Of a stretch of 64,000 nt of DNA, positions 1-13,443 are shown one piece after another. The stretch is taken from NCBI RefSeq assembly GCF_964355755.1, contig NC_092678.1, positions 11,010,922 through 11,074,921 of the forward strand. Direction: 5' to 3'. Each line of letters begins with the position of its first letter. Position 1 is the first letter of the stretch. This DNA comes from Antedon mediterranea. Taxonomy: Eukaryota; Echinodermata; Crinoidea; Comatulida; Antedonidae. Position numbers and translations under genes: made by a program. The notes beneath the pieces were generated by a model. It was not told the DNA's origin. It made no database searches and saw only the letters and a list, made by a program, of their open reading frames with translations.

Positions 1-3000
1 GTTTTTATGTTAAAAAGTTTTTTCGAAAATCACAAAATGGTCTAAAACGTCTCCAAATGCGATTTGAAGCTATTCTGTACACTTTGATGTTTTGTGTGAA
101 AAAGTTTTGTCGAAATGCTCAAAATGGTCTAAAACGTTTTTAAAACGATATTAAGCTATTTTGTGCTCTTTGATGTTTTTGTGTAACCAAGTTTCATCGA
201 AATGAACAAAATGGTCTAAAACGTCTCCAAATGCGATCTGAAGCTTTTCCAAGCACTTTGCTGTTTTTATGTTAACAAGTTTTTTCGAAAATCACAAAAT
301 GGTCTAAAACGTCTCAAAATGCGATTTGAAGGTATTCTGAGCACTTTGGTGTTTTTGTGTGAAAAGTTTTAACGAAATGCTCAAAATGGTCTAAAACGGT
401 TCTAATGTGATTTTAAGCACTTTAATGTTTTTGTATAACCAAGTTTCATCGAAATGCACAAAATGGTCTAAAACGTCTCCAAATGCGATTTAAAGCTATT
501 CTAGACACTTTGATGTTTTGTGTGAAAAAGTTTTCTCGAAATTCTCAAAATGGTCTAAAACGTTTTCCAATACCATATTAAGCTATTTTGTGCAATTTGA
601 TGTTTTTGTGTAACCAAGTTTTTTCGAAAATCACAAAATTGTCTAAAACGTCTCCGAATGCGATTTGAAGCTCTTCTGTACACTTTGATGTTTTGTGTGA
701 AAAAGTTTTGTCGAAATGCTCAAAATGGTCTAAAACGTTTTTAAATACGATATTAAGCTGTTTTGTGCACTTTGATGATTTGTGTGAAAAGTTTTAACGA
801 AATGCTCAAAATGGTCTAAAACGGTTTCTAATGTGATTTTAAGCTCTTTGATGTTTTTGTGTAACCAAGTTTTTTCGAAAATCACAAAATGGTCTAAAAC
901 GTCTCCAAATGCGATTTGAAGCTTTTCTAAGCACTTTGGTGTTTTTATGTTAACAAGTTTTTTCGCAAATCACAAAATGGTCTAAAACGTCTCCAAATGC
1001 GATTTGAAGATATTCTGAGCACATTGGTGTTTTTATGTTAAAAAGTTTTTTCGAAAATCACAAAATGGTCTAAAACGTTTCCAAATGCGATTTGAAGCTC
1101 TTCTGTATACTTTGATGTTTTGTGTGAAAAAGTTTTGTCGAAATGCTCAAAATGGTCTAAAACGTTTTTAAATACGATATTAAGCTGTTTTGTGCACTTT
1201 GATGATTTGTGTGAAAAGTTTTAAAGAAATGCTCAAAATGGTCAAAAACGGTTTCTAATGTGATTTTAAGCACTTTGATGTTTTGTGTAACCAAGTTTTT
1301 TCGAAAATCACAAAATGGTCTAAAACGTCTCCAAATGCGATTTGAAGCTTTTCTAAACACTTTGGTGTTTTTATGTTAACAAGTTTTTTCGAAAATCACA
1401 AAATGGTCTAAAACGTCTCCAAATGCAATTTGAAGCTATTCTGTACACTTTGATGTTTTGTGTGAAAAAGTTTTGTCGAAATGCTCAAAATGGTCTAAAA
1501 CGTTTTTAAAACGATATTAAGCTATTTTGTGCTCTTTGATGTTTTTGTGTAACCAAGTTTCATCGATATGAACAAAATGGTCTAAAACGTCTCAAAATGC
1601 GATTTGAAGGTATTCTGAGCACTTTGGTGTTTTTGGGTGAAAAGTTTTAACGAAATGCTCAAAATGGTCTAAAACGGTTTCTAATGTGATTTTAAGCACT
1701 TTGAAGTATTTGTACAAACAAGTTTCATCGAAATGCACAAAATGGTCTAAAACGTCTCCAAATGCGATTTGAAGCTTTTCTAAGCACTTTGGTGTTTTTA
1801 TGTTTACAAGTTTTTTCGAAAATCACAAAATGGTCTAAAACGTCTCAAAATGCGATTTGAAGATATTCTGAGCACTTTGGTGTTTTTATGTTAAAAAGTT
1901 TTTTCGAAAATCACAAAATGGTCTAAAACGTCTCCAAATGCGATTTGAAGCTCTTCTGTACACTTTGATGTTTTGTGTGAAAAAGTTTAGTCGAAATGCT
2001 CAAAATGGTCTAAAACGTTTTTAAAACGATATTAAGCTATTTTGTGCTCTTTGATGTTTTTGTGTAACCAAGTTTCATCGAAATGAACAAAATGGTCTAA
2101 AACGTCTCCAAATGCGATTTGAAGCTTTTCCAAGCACTTCGCTGTTTTTATGTTAACAAGTTTTTTCGAAACTCACAAAATGGTCTAAAACGTCTCAAAA
2201 TGCGATTTGAAGGTATTCTGAGCACTTTGGTGTTTTTGTGTGAAAAGTTTTAACGAAATGCTCAAAATGGTCTAAAACGGTTTCTAATGTGATTTTAAGC
2301 ACTTTGATGTTTTTGTATAACCAAGTTTCATCGAAATGCAAAAAAATGGTCTAAAACGTCTCCAAATGCGATTTGAAGCTTTTCTAAGCACTTTGGTGTT
2401 TTTATGTTAACAAGGTTTTTCGAAAATCACAAAATGGTCTAAAACGTCTCCAAATGCGATTTGAAGATATTCTGAGCACTTTGGTGTTTTTATGTTAAAA
2501 AGTTTTTTCGAAAATCACAAAATGGTCTAAAACGTCTCCAAATGCGATTTGAAGGTCTTCTGTACACTTTGATGTTTTGTGTGAAAAAGTTTTGTCAAAA
2601 TGCTCAAAATGGTCTAAAACGTTTTTAAAACGATATTAAGCTATTTTGTGCTCTTTGATGTTTTTGTATAACCAAGTTTTTTCGAAAATCACAAAATGGT
2701 CTAAAACGTCTCCAAATGCGATTTGAAGCTTTTCCAAGCACTTTGCTGTTTTTATGTTAACAAGTTTTTTCGAAAATCACAAAATGGTCTAAAACGTCTC
2801 AAAATACGATATTAAGCTGTTTTGTGCACTTTGATGATTTGTGTGAAAAGTTTTAACGAAATGCTCAAAATGGTCTAAAACGGTTTCTAATGTGATTTTA
2901 AGCACTTTGATGTTTTTATGTAGCCAAGTTTTTTCGAAAATCACAAAATGGTCTAAAACGTCTCCAAATGCGATTTGAAGCTTTTCTAAGCACTTTGGTG

Positions 3001-4446
3001 TTTTTATGTTAACAAGTTTTTTCGAAAATCACAAAATGGTCTAAAACGTCTTCAAAAGCGATTTGAAGATATTCTGAGCACTTTGGTGTTTTTCTGTTAA
3101 AAAGTATTTTCGAAAATCACAAAATGGTCTAAAACGTCTCCAAAATGCGATTTGAAGCTATTCTGTACACTTTGATGTTTTGTGTGAAAAAGTTTTGTCA
3201 AAATGCTCAAAATGGTCTAAAACGTTTTTAAAACGATATTAAGCTATTTTGTGCTCTTTGATGTTTTTGTATAACCAAGTTTTTTCGAAAATCACAAAAT
3301 GGTCTAAAACGTCTCCAAATGCGATTTGAAGCTTTTCCAAGCACTTTGCTGTTTTTATGTTAACAATTTTTTTCGAAAATCATAAAATGGTCTAGAACGT
3401 CTCCAAATGCGATTTGAAGCTATTCTGTACACTTTGATGTTTTGTGTGAAAAAGTTTTGTCGAAATTCTCAAAATGGTCTAAAACGTTTTTAAAACGATA
3501 TTAAGCTATTTTGTGCTCTTTGATGTTTTTGTGTAACCAAGTTTCATCGAAATGAACAAAATGGTCTAAAACGTCTCCAAATGCGATTTCAAGCTTTTCT
3601 AAGCACTTTGGTGTTTTTATGTTAACAAGTTTTTTCGAAAATCACAAAATGGTCTAAAACGTCTCTAAATGCGATTTGAAGATATTCTGAGCACTTTGCT
3701 GTTTTTATGTTAACAAGTTTTTTCGAAAATCACAAAATGGTCTAAAACGTCTCAAAATGCGATTTGAAGGTATTCTGAGCACTTTGGTGTTTTTGTGTGA
3801 AAAGTTTTAACGAAATGCTCAAAATGGTCTAAAACGGTTCTAATGTGATTTTAAGCACTTTGATGTTTTTGTATAACCAAGTTTCATCGAAATGCACAAA
3901 ATGGTCTAAAACGTCTCCAAATGCGATTTAAAGCTATTCTAGACACTTTGATGTTTTGTGTGAAAAAGTTTTCTCGAAATTCTCAAAATGGTCTAAAACG
4001 TTTTCCAATACCATATTAAGCTATTTTGTGCAATTTGATGTTTTTGTGTAACCAAGTTTTTTCGAAAATCACAAAATTGTCTAAAACGTCTCCGAATGCG
4101 ATTTAAAGCTCTTCTGTACACTTTGATGTTTTGTGTGAAAAAGTTTTGTCGAAATGCTCAAAATGGTCTAAAACGTTTTTAAATACGATATTAAGCTGTT
4201 TTGTGCACTTTGATGATTTGTGTGAAAAGTTTTAACGAAATGCTCAAAATGGTCTAAAACGGTTTCTAATGTGATTTTAAGCTCTTTGATGTTTTTGTGT
4301 AACCAAGTTTTTTCGAAAATCACAAAATGGTCTAAAACGTCTCCAAATGCGATTTGAAGCTTTTCTAAGAACTTTGGTGTTTTTATGTTAACAAGTTTTT
4401 TCGAAAATCACAAAATGGTCTAAAACGTCTCTAAATGCGATTTGAA

Positions 4447-5745
4447 GATATTCTGAGCACTTTGGTGTTTTTATGTTAAAACGTTTTTTCGAAAATCACA
4501 AAATGGTCTAAAACGTCTCCAAATGCGATTTGAAGCTATTCTGTACACTTTGATGTTTTGTGTGAAAAAGTTTTAACGAAATGCTCAAAATGGTCTAAAA
4601 CGGTTCTAATGTGATTTTAAGCACTTTGATGTTTTTGTATAACCAAGTTTCATCGAAATGAACAAAATGGTCTAAAACGTCTCCAAATGCGATTTGAAAC
4701 TTTTCCAAGCACTTTGCTGTTTTTATGTTAACAAGTTTTTTCGAAAATCACAAAATGGTCTAAAACGTCTCAAAATGCGATTTGAAGGTATTATGAGCAC
4801 TTTGGTGTTTTTGTGTGAAAAGTTTTAACGAAATGCTCAAAATGGTCTAAAACGGTTCTAATGTGATTTTAAGCACTTTGATGTTTTTGTATAACCAAGT
4901 TTCATCGAAATGCACAAAATGGTCTAAAACGTCTCCAAATGCGATTTAAAACTATTCTAGACACTTTGATGTTTTGTGTGAAAAAGTTTTTCTCGAAATG
5001 CTCAAAATGGTCTAAAACGTTTTCCAATACCATATTAAGCTATTTTGTGCAATTTGATGTTTTTGTGTAACCAAGTTTTTTGAAATGCGATTTGAAGATA
5101 TTCTGAGCACTTTGGTGTTTTTATGTTTAAAAGTTTTTTCGAAAATCACAAAATGGTCTAAAACGTCTCCAAATGCGATTTGAAGCTATTCTGTACACTT
5201 TGATGTTTTGTGTGAAAAAGTTTTAACGAAATGCTCAAAATGGTCTAAAACGGTTCTAATGTGATTTTAAGCACTTTGATGTTTTTGTATAACCAAGTTT
5301 TTTCGAAAATCACAAAATGGTCTAAAACGTCTCCAAATGCGATTTGAAGCTTTTCCAAGTACTTTGCTGTTTTTATGTTAACAAGTTTTTTCGAAAATCA
5401 CAAAATGGTCTAAAACGTCTCAAAATGCGATTTGAAGGTATTATGAGCACTTTGGTGTTTTTGTGTGAAAAGTTTTAACGAAATGCTCAAAATGGTCTAA
5501 AACGGTTCTAATGTGATTTTAAGCACTTTGATGTTTTTGTATAACCAAGTTTCATCGAAATGCACAAAATGGTCTAAAACGTCTCCAAATGCGATTTAAA
5601 GCTATTCTAGACACTTTGATGTTTTGTGTGAAAAAGTTTTCTCGAAATGCTCAAAATGGTCTAAAACGTTTTCCAATACCATATTAAGCTATTTTGTGCA
5701 ATTTGATGTTTTTGTGTAACCAAGTTTTTTGAAATGCGATTTGAA
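4447..5745. repeat. SatA HOR of about 650 bp, two tandem units plus the start of a third
   Basis: The motif GATATTCTGAGCAC occurs at 4447, 5097 and 5746 with matching neighbours (a TTAACG monomer, GGTTCTAATG short monomers, TTCTAGACAC, AATACCATATT). The units end in a shortened monomer GTTTTTTGAAATGCG that has lost about 33 bp covering the usual core. The first unit has an AAACG variant and an extra T near 4988. Confidence 0.8.
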
Positions 5746-7567
5746 GATATTCTGAGCACTTTGGTGTTTTTATGTTAAAAAGTTTTTTCGAAAATCACAA
5801 AATGGTCTAAAACGTCTCCAAATGCGATTTGAAGCTATTCTGTACACTTTGATGTTTTGTGTGAAAAAGTTTTAACGAAATGCTCAAAATGGTCTAAAAC
5901 GGTTTCTAATGTGATTTTAAGCACTTTGATGTTTTTGTGTAACCAAGTTTTTTCGAAAATCACAAAATGGTCTAAAACTTCTCCAAATGCGATTTGAAGC
6001 TTTTCTAAGCACTTTGGTGTTTTTATGTTAAAAAGTTTTTTCGAAAATCACAAAATGGTCTAAAACGTCTCCAAATGCGATTTGAAGCTATTCTGTACAC
6101 TTTGATGTTTTGTGTGAAAAAGTTTTGTCGAAATGCTCAAAATGGTCTAAAACGATTTTAAAACGATATTAAGCTATTTTGTGCTCTTTGATGTTTTTGT
6201 GTAACCAAGTTTCATCGATATGAACAAAATGGTCTAAAACGTCTCCAAATGCGATTTGAAGCTTTTCAAAGCACTTTGGTGTTTTTATGTTAACAAGTTT
6301 TTTCGAAAATCACAAAATGGTCTAAAACGTCTCCAAATGCGATTTGAAGATATTCTGAGCACTTTGGTGTTTTTATGTTAAAAAGTTTTTTCGAAAATCA
6401 CAAAATGGTCTAAAACGTCTCCAAATGCGATTTGAAGCTATTCTGTACACTTTGATGTTTTGTGTGAAAAAGTATTGTCGAAATGCTCAAAATGGTCTAA
6501 AACGTTTTTAAAACGATATTAAGCTATTTTGTGCTCTTTGATGTTTTTGTATAACCAAGTTTTTTCGAAAATCACAAAATGGTCTAAAACGTCTCCAAAT
6601 GCGATTTGAAGCTTTTCTAAGCACTTTGGTGTTTTTATGTTAACAAGTTTTTTCGAAAATCACAAAATGGTCTAAAACGTCTCCAAATGCGATTTGAAGA
6701 TATTCTGAGCACTTTGGTGTTTTTATGTTAAAAAGTTTTTTCCAAAATCACAAAATGGTCTAAAACGTCTCCAAATGCGATTTGAAGCTATTCTGTACAC
6801 TTTGATGTTTTGTGTGAAAAAGTTTTGTCGAAATGCTCAAAATGGTCTAAAACGTTTTTAAAACGATATTAAGCTATTTTGTGCTCTTTGATGTTTTTGT
6901 GTAACCAAGTTTCATCGATATGAACAAAATGGTCTAAAACGTCTCCAAATGCGATTTGAAGCTTTTCCAAGCACTTTGCTGTTTTTATGTTAACAAGTTT
7001 TTTCGAAAATCACAAAATGGTCTAAAACGTTTCCAAATGCGATTTGAAGATATTCTGAGCACTTTGGTGTTTTTATGTTAAAAATTTTTTTCGAAAATCA
7101 CAAAATGGTCTAAAACGTCTCCAAATGCGATTTGAAGCTATTCTGTACACTTTGATGTTTTGTGTGAAAAAGTTTTTTCGAAATGCTCAAAATGGTCTAA
7201 AACGTTTTTAAAACGATATTAAGCTATTTTGTGCTCTTTGATGTTTTTGTGTAACCAAGTTTCATCGAAATGAACAAAATGGTCTAAAACGTCTCCAAAT
7301 GCGATTTGAAGCTTTTCCAAGCACTTTGCTGTTTTTATGTTAACAAGTTTTTTCGAAAATCACAAAATGGTCTAAAACGTCTCAAAATGCGATTTGAAGG
7401 TATTCTGAGCACTTTGGTGTTTTTGTGTGAAAAGTTTTAACGAAATGCTCAAAATGGTCTAAAACGGTTCTAATGTGATTTTAAGCACTTTGATGTTTTT
7501 GTATAACCAAGTTTCATCGAAATGCACAAAATGGTCTAAAACGTCTCCAAATGCGATTTAAAGCTAT

Positions 7568-8771
7568 TCTAGACACTTTGATGTTTTGTGTGAAAAAGTT
7601 TTCTCGAAATGCTCAAAATGGTCTAAAACGTCTCCAAATGCGATTTGAAGATATTCTGAGCACTTTGGTGTTTTTATGTTAAAAAGTTTTTTCGAAAATC
7701 ACAAAATGGTCTAAAACGTCTCCAAATGCGATTTGAAGCTATTCTGTACACTTTGATGTTTTGTGTGAAAAAGTTTTGTCGAAATGCTCAAAATGGTCTA
7801 AAACGTTTTTAAAACGATATTAAGCTATTTTGTGCTCTTTGATGTTTTTGTGTAACCAAGTTTCATCGATATGAACAAAATGGTCTAAAACGTCTCCAAA
7901 TGCGATTTGAAGCTTTTCCAAGCACTTTGCTGTTTTTATGTTAACAAGTTTTTTCGAAAATCACAAAATGGTCTAAAACGTCTCAAAATGCGATTTGAAG
8001 GTATTCTGAGCACTTTGGTGTTTTTTTGTGAAAAGTTTTAACGAAATGCTCAAAATGGTCTAAAACGGTTTCTAATGTGATTTTAAGCACTTTGATGCTT
8101 TTGTATAACCAAGTTTCATCGAAATGCACAAAATGGTCTAAAACGTCTCCAAATGCGATTTAAAGCTATTCTAGACACTTTGATGTTTTGTGTGAAAAAG
8201 TTTTCTCGAAATGCTCAAAATGGTCTAAAACGTCTCCAAATGCGATTTGAAGATATTCTGAGCACTTTGGTGTTTTTATGTTAAAAAGTTTTTTCGAAAA
8301 TCACAAAATGGTCTAAAACGTCTCCAAATGCGATTTGAAGCTATTCTGTACACTTTGATGTTTTGTGTGAAAAAGTTTTGTCGAAATGCTCAAAATGGTC
8401 TAAAACGTTTTTAAAACGATATTAAGCTATTTTGTGCTCTTTGATGTTTTTGTGTAACCAAGTTTCATCGATATGAACAAAATGGTCTAAAACGTCTCCA
8501 AATGCGATTTGAAGCTTTTCCAAGCACTTTGCTGTTTTTATGTTAACAAGTTTTTTCGAAAATCACAAAATGGTCTAAAACGTCTCAAAATGCGATTTGA
8601 AGGTATTCTGAGCACTTTGGTGTTTTTTTGTGAAAAGTTTTAACGAAATGCTCAAAATGGTCTAAAACGGTTTCTAATGTGATTTTAAGCACTTTGATGC
8701 TTTTGTATAACCAAGTTTCATCGAAATGCACAAAATGGTCTAAAACGTCTCCAAATGCGATTTAAAGCTAT
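7568..8771. repeat. SatA 602-bp HOR, two exact-length tandem units
   Basis: TCTAGACAC occurs at 7568, 8170 and 8772, two intervals of exactly 602 bp. Each unit has seven variant monomers in the same order (GATATTCTGAG, CTATTCTGTAC, ACGATATTAAG, CTTTTCCAAG, GGTATTCTGAG, short GGTTCTAATG form, CTATTCTAGAC). Both carry the same private GCACTTTGATGCTTTTG variant where the earlier stretch has GATGTTTTTG, though the first boundary belongs to a slightly different neighbour. Confidence 0.85.
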
Positions 8772-11429
8772 TCTAGACACTTTGATGTTTTGTGTGAAAA
8801 AGTTTTCTCGAAATGCTCAAAATGGTCTAAAACGTTTTCCAATACCATATTAAGCTATTTTGTGCAATTTGATGTTTTTGTGTAACCAAGTTTTTTCGAA
8901 AATCACAAAATTGTCTAAAACGTCTCCGAATGCGATTTGAAGCTCTTCTGTACACTTTGATGTTTTGTGTGAACAAGTTTTGTCGAAATGCTCAAAATGG
9001 TCTAAAACGTTTTTAAATACGATATTAAGCTGTTTTGTGCACTTTGATGTTTTTGTGTAACCAAGTTTCATCGAAATGATCAAAATGGTCTAAAACGTCT
9101 CCAAATGCGATTTGAAGCTTTTCCAAGCACTTTGCTGTTTTTATGTTAACAAGTTTTTTCGAAAATCACAAAATGGTCTAAAACGTCTCAAAATGCGATT
9201 TGAAGGTATTCTGAGCACTTTGGTGTTTTTGTGAGAAAAGTTTTAACGAAATGCTCAAAATGGTCTAAAACGGTTTCTAATGTGATTTTAAGCACTTTGA
9301 TGTTTTTGTATAACCAAGTTTCATCGAAATGCACAAAATGGTCTAAAACGTCTCCAAATGCGATTTGAAGCTTTTCTAAGCACTTTGGTGTTTTTATGTT
9401 AAAAAGTTTTTTCGAAAATCACAAAATGGTCTAAAACGTCTCCAAATGCGATTTGAAGCTCTTCTGTACACTTTGATGTTTTGTGTGAAAAAGTTTCATC
9501 GAAATGCACAAAATGGTCTAAAACGTCTCCAAATGCGATTTAAAGCTATTCTAGACACTTTGATGTTTTGTGTGAAAAAGTTTTCTCGAAATGCTCAAAA
9601 TGGTCTAAAACGTCTCTAAATGCGATTTGAAGATATTCTGAGCACTTTGGTGTTTTTATGTTAAAAAGTTTTTTCGAAAATCACAAATTGGTCTAAAACG
9701 TCTCCAAATGCGATTTGAAGCTATTCTGTACACTTTGATGTTTTGTGTGAAAAAGTTTTGTCGAAATGCTCAAAATGGTCTAAAACGTTTTTAAAACGAT
9801 ATTAAGCTATTTTGTGCTCTTTGATGTTTTTGTATAACCAAGTTTTTTCGAAAATCACAAAATGGTCTAAAACGTCTCCAAATGCGATTTGAAGCTTTTC
9901 CAAGCACTTTGCTGATTTTATGTTAACAAGTTTTTTCGAAAATCACAAAATGGTCTAAAACGTCTCAAAATGCGATTTGAAGGTATTCTGAGCACTTTAG
10001 TGTTTTTGTGTGAAAAGTTTTAACGAAATGCTCAAAATGGTCTAAAACGGTTTCTAATGTGATTTTAAGCACTTTGATGTTTTTGTATAACCAAGTTTCA
10101 TCGAAATGCACAAAATGGTCTAAAACGTCTCCAAATGCGATTTAAAGCTATTCTAGAAACTTTGATGTTTTGTGTGAAAAAGTTTTCTCGAAATGCTCAA
10201 AATGGTCTAAAACGTCTCCAAATGCGATTTGAAGATATTCTGAGCACTTTGGTGTTTTTATGTTAAAAAGTTTTTTCGAAAATCACAAAATGGTCTAAAA
10301 CGTCTCCAAATGCGATTTGAAGCTATTCTGTACACTTTGATGTTTTGTGTGAAAAAGTTTTGTCGAAATGCTCAAAATGGTCTAAAACGTTTTTAAATAC
10401 GATATTAAGCTTTTTTGTGCACTTTGATGATTTGTGTGAAAAGTTTTAACGAAATGCTCAAAATGGTCTAAAACGGTTTCTAATGTGATTTTAAGCTCTT
10501 TGATGTTTTTGTGTAACCAAGTTTTTTTTCGAAAATCACAAAATGGTCTAAAACGTCTCCAAATGCGATTTGAAGCTTTTCTAAGCACTTTGTTATTTTT
10601 ATGTTAACAAGTTTTTTCGAAAATCACAAAATGGTCTAAAACGTCTCCAAATGCGATTTGAAGATATTCTGAGCACTTTGGTGTTTTTATGTTAAAAAGT
10701 TTTTTCGAAAATCACAAAATGGTCTAAAACGTCTCCAAATGCGATTTGAAGCTATTCTGTACACTTTGATGTTTTGTGTGAAAAAGTTTTAACGAAATGC
10801 TCAAAATGGTCTAAAACGGTTCTAATGTGATTTTAAGCACTTTGATGTTTTTATATAACCAAGTTTCATCGAAATGCACAAAATGGTCTAAAACGTTTCC
10901 AAATGCGATTTAAAGCTATTCTAGACACTTTGATGTTTTGTGTGAAAAAGTTTTCTCGAAATGCTCAAAATGGTCTAAAACGTTTTCCAATACCATATTA
11001 AGCTATTTTGTGCAATTTGATGTTTTTGTGTAACCAAGTTTTTTCAAAAATCACAAAATTGTCTAAAACGTCTCCGAATGCGATTTAAAGCTCTTCTGTA
11101 CACTTTGATGTTTTGTGTGAAAAAGTTTTGTCGAAATGCTCAAAATGGTCTAAAACGTTTTTAAATACGATATTAAGCTGTTTTGTGCACTTTGATGTTT
11201 TTGTGTAACCAAGTTTCATCGAAATGAACAAAATGGTCTAAAACGTCTCCAAATGCGATTTGAAGCTTTTTCAAGCACTTTGCTGTTTTTATGTTAACAA
11301 GTTTTTTCGAAAATCACAAAATTGTCTAAAACGTCTCAAAATGCGATTTGAAGGTATTCTGAGCACTTTGGTGTTTTTGTGTGAAAAGTTTTAACGAAAT
11401 GCTCAAAATGGTTTAAAACGGTTTCTAAT

Positions 11430-11475
11430 GTGATTTTAAGCTTGAACGAAAAAAAATGATTTATTACTGGCCATT
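11430..11475. other. SatA-to-SatB junction (left)
   Basis: The SatA text stops after GATTTTAAGC and is followed by TTGAACGAAAAAAAATGA, a decayed form of the SatB TTGAATGGAACAAAATGA. Regular SatB TTATTACTGGCC follows. The SatA monomer is cut about 40 bp into its length. The next few SatB monomers are also irregular: one lacks part of its centre (GAGTTGGAACAAAATG near 11532). Confidence 0.92.
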
Positions 11476-12420
11476 GTATTGAGTTGTACCATTGAAAGGA
11501 ACAAAATGATTAATTACTGGCCATTTTATTGAGTTGGAACAAAATGATTAATTACTAACCATTTTATTGAGTTGTACCATTGAATGGAACAAAATGAATA
11601 ATTATTGGCCATTGTATTGAGTTGTACCATTGAATGGAACAAATTGATTAATTACTGGCCATTGTATTGAGTTGTACTATTGAATGGAACAAAATGATTA
11701 ATTACTAACCATTGTATTGAGTTGTACTATTGAATGGAACAAAATGATTAATTACTGGCCTTTGTATTGAGTTGTACCATTGAATGGAACAAAATGATTA
11801 ATTACTGGCCATTGTATTGAGTTGTACCATTGAATGGAACAAAATGATTAATTACTGGCCATTGTATTGAGTTATACCATTGAATGGAACAAAATGATTA
11901 ATTACTTTCCATTGTATTGAGTTCTACCATTGAATGGAACAAAATGATTAATTGCTGGCTATTGTATTGAGTTGTACCATTGAATGGAACAAATTGATTA
12001 CTTACTGGCCATTGTATTGAGTTGTACCATTGAATGGAACAAATGATTAATTACTGGCCATTGTATTAAGTTGTATCATTGAATGGAACAAAATGATTAA
12101 TTACTGGCCATTGTATTGAGTTGTACCATTGAAAGGAACAAAATGATTAATTACTGGCCATTGTATTGAGTTGTACCATTGAATGGAACAAAATGATTAA
12201 TTACTGGCCATTGTATTGAGTTGTACCATTGAATGGAACAAAATAATTAATTACTGGCCATTGTATTGAGTTGTACCATTGAATGGAACAAAATGATTGA
12301 TTACTGGCCATTGTATTGAGTTGTACCATTGAACGGAACAAAATAATTAATTACTGGCCATTGTATTGAGTTGTACCATTGAAAGGAACAAAATGATTAA
12401 TTACTGGCCATTGTATTGAG

Positions 12421-12441
12421 TTGTACCATTGAATGGAACAA
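12421..12441. other. 21-bp dyad in the SatB monomer (representative copy)
   Basis: Arms TTGTACCATT and AATGGAACAA flank a single G. The right arm reverse-complemented is TTGTTCCATT, a match at nine of ten positions. The dyad is present in nearly every 50-bp monomer, so its centre recurs every 50 bp through both SatB blocks. It could bind a dimeric protein or extrude a hairpin; both are inference. Confidence 0.7.
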
Positions 12442-13400
12442 AATGATTAATTACTGGCCATTTTATTGAGTTGTACCATTGAATTGAACAAAATGATTAA
12501 TTACTGGCCATTGTATTGAGTTGTACCATTGAATTGAACAAAATGATTAATTACTGGCCATTGTATTGAGTTGTACCATTGAATGGAACGAAATGATTAA
12601 TTATTAGCCATTGTATTGAGTTGTACCATTGAATGGAACAAAATGATTGATTACTGGCCATTGTATTGAGTTGTACCATTGAATGGAACAAAATGATTAA
12701 TTACTAACCATTTTATTGAGTTGTACCATTGAATGGAACAAAATGAATAATTATTGGCCATTGTATTGAGTTGTACAATTGAATGGAACAAAATGATTAA
12801 TTACTAACCATTTTATTGAGTTGTACCATTGAATGGAACAAAATGAATAATTATTGGCCATTGTATTGAGTTGTACCATTGAATGGAACAAATTGATTAA
12901 TTACTGGCCATTGTATTGAGTTGTACTATTGAATGGAACAAAATGATTAATTACTAACCATTGTATTGAGTTGTACTATTGAATGGAACAAAATGATTAA
13001 TTACTGGCCTTTGTATTGAGTTGTACCATTGAATGGAACAAAATGATTAATTACTGGCCATTGTATTGAGTTGTACCATTGAATGGAACAAAATGATTAA
13101 TTACTGGCCATTGTATTGAGTTGTACCATTGAATGGAACAAAATGATTAATTACTTTCCATTGTATTGAGTTGTACCATTGAATGGAACAAAATGATTAA
13201 TTGCTGGCTATTGTATTGAGTTGTACCATTGAATGGAACAAATTGATTACTTACTGGCCATTGTATTGAGTTGTACCATTGAATGGAACAAAATCATTAA
13301 TTACTGGCCATTGTATTGAGTTGTACCATTGAATGGAACAAAATGATTAATTACTGGCCATTGTATTGAGTTGTAACATTGAAGGGACAAAATGATTAAT

Positions 13401-13443
13401 TGATTGATTAATAATGAGTATGAAATAAAATAAAAAAATAAAA
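13401..13443 (+). repeat. A-rich insert, X type, copy 1 (reference description)
   Basis: A 43-bp segment starting TGATTGATTAATAATGAG and ending in a run of A with single T interruptions replaces the eight bases TACTGGCC of a normal monomer, giving an 85-bp monomer. X type means the monomer before it reads GTAACATTGAAGGGACAAAA and the monomer after it reads CCATAGAATGG. The insert has no C. It looks like a tailed or slippage-expanded sequence, but no source element is visible. Confidence 0.9.

Larger units (their letters stand above)
1..11441. repeat. SatA array, first block (about 87-bp satellite), truncated on the left by the window edge
   Basis: Head-to-tail monomers of 86-88 bp share the core CAAAATGGTCTAAAACG, followed by a variable middle (GCGATTTGAAG or ACGATATTAAG), CACTTTG(A/G)TG, a T-rich or A-rich stretch, and TCGAAA. 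About nine sequence variants recur in a semi-regular order. A short form of 76-78 bp reads AAAACGGTTCTAATGTGA after the core. One standard monomer has 30 G+C in 87 positions and three CpGs. There are no genes, RNA genes or inserted elements. All monomers have the same orientation. The family is not one I recognise. The array ends at the HindIII-like GATTTTAAGC before the SatB junction. Confidence 0.96.

Noticed and set aside
8850-9083. 77-codon minus-strand open frame, copied at 57809-58042
   Set aside because: The SatA monomer is 87 bp, 29 codons, so a frame without a stop persists over adjacent monomers. The protein would be a degenerate repeat, and the frame breaks in most other SatA stretches.
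1-11441. CRISPR-like array, because similar units are separated by variable middles
   Set aside because: The variable parts are themselves diverged copies of the same monomer, units abut without unique spacers, and no cas gene is near.
1-11441. CENP-B box in SatA (TTCG within TTTTCGAAAA)
   Set aside because: The required second half with A and CGGG at the proper spacing is absent in all variants I checked.
13401-13443. A-rich insert as the tail of an inserted SINE or LINE
   Set aside because: No element body, target-site duplication or promoter box accompanies it; it replaces only eight bases of the monomer. Slippage or a lost source remains possible, so it is listed as an insert only.
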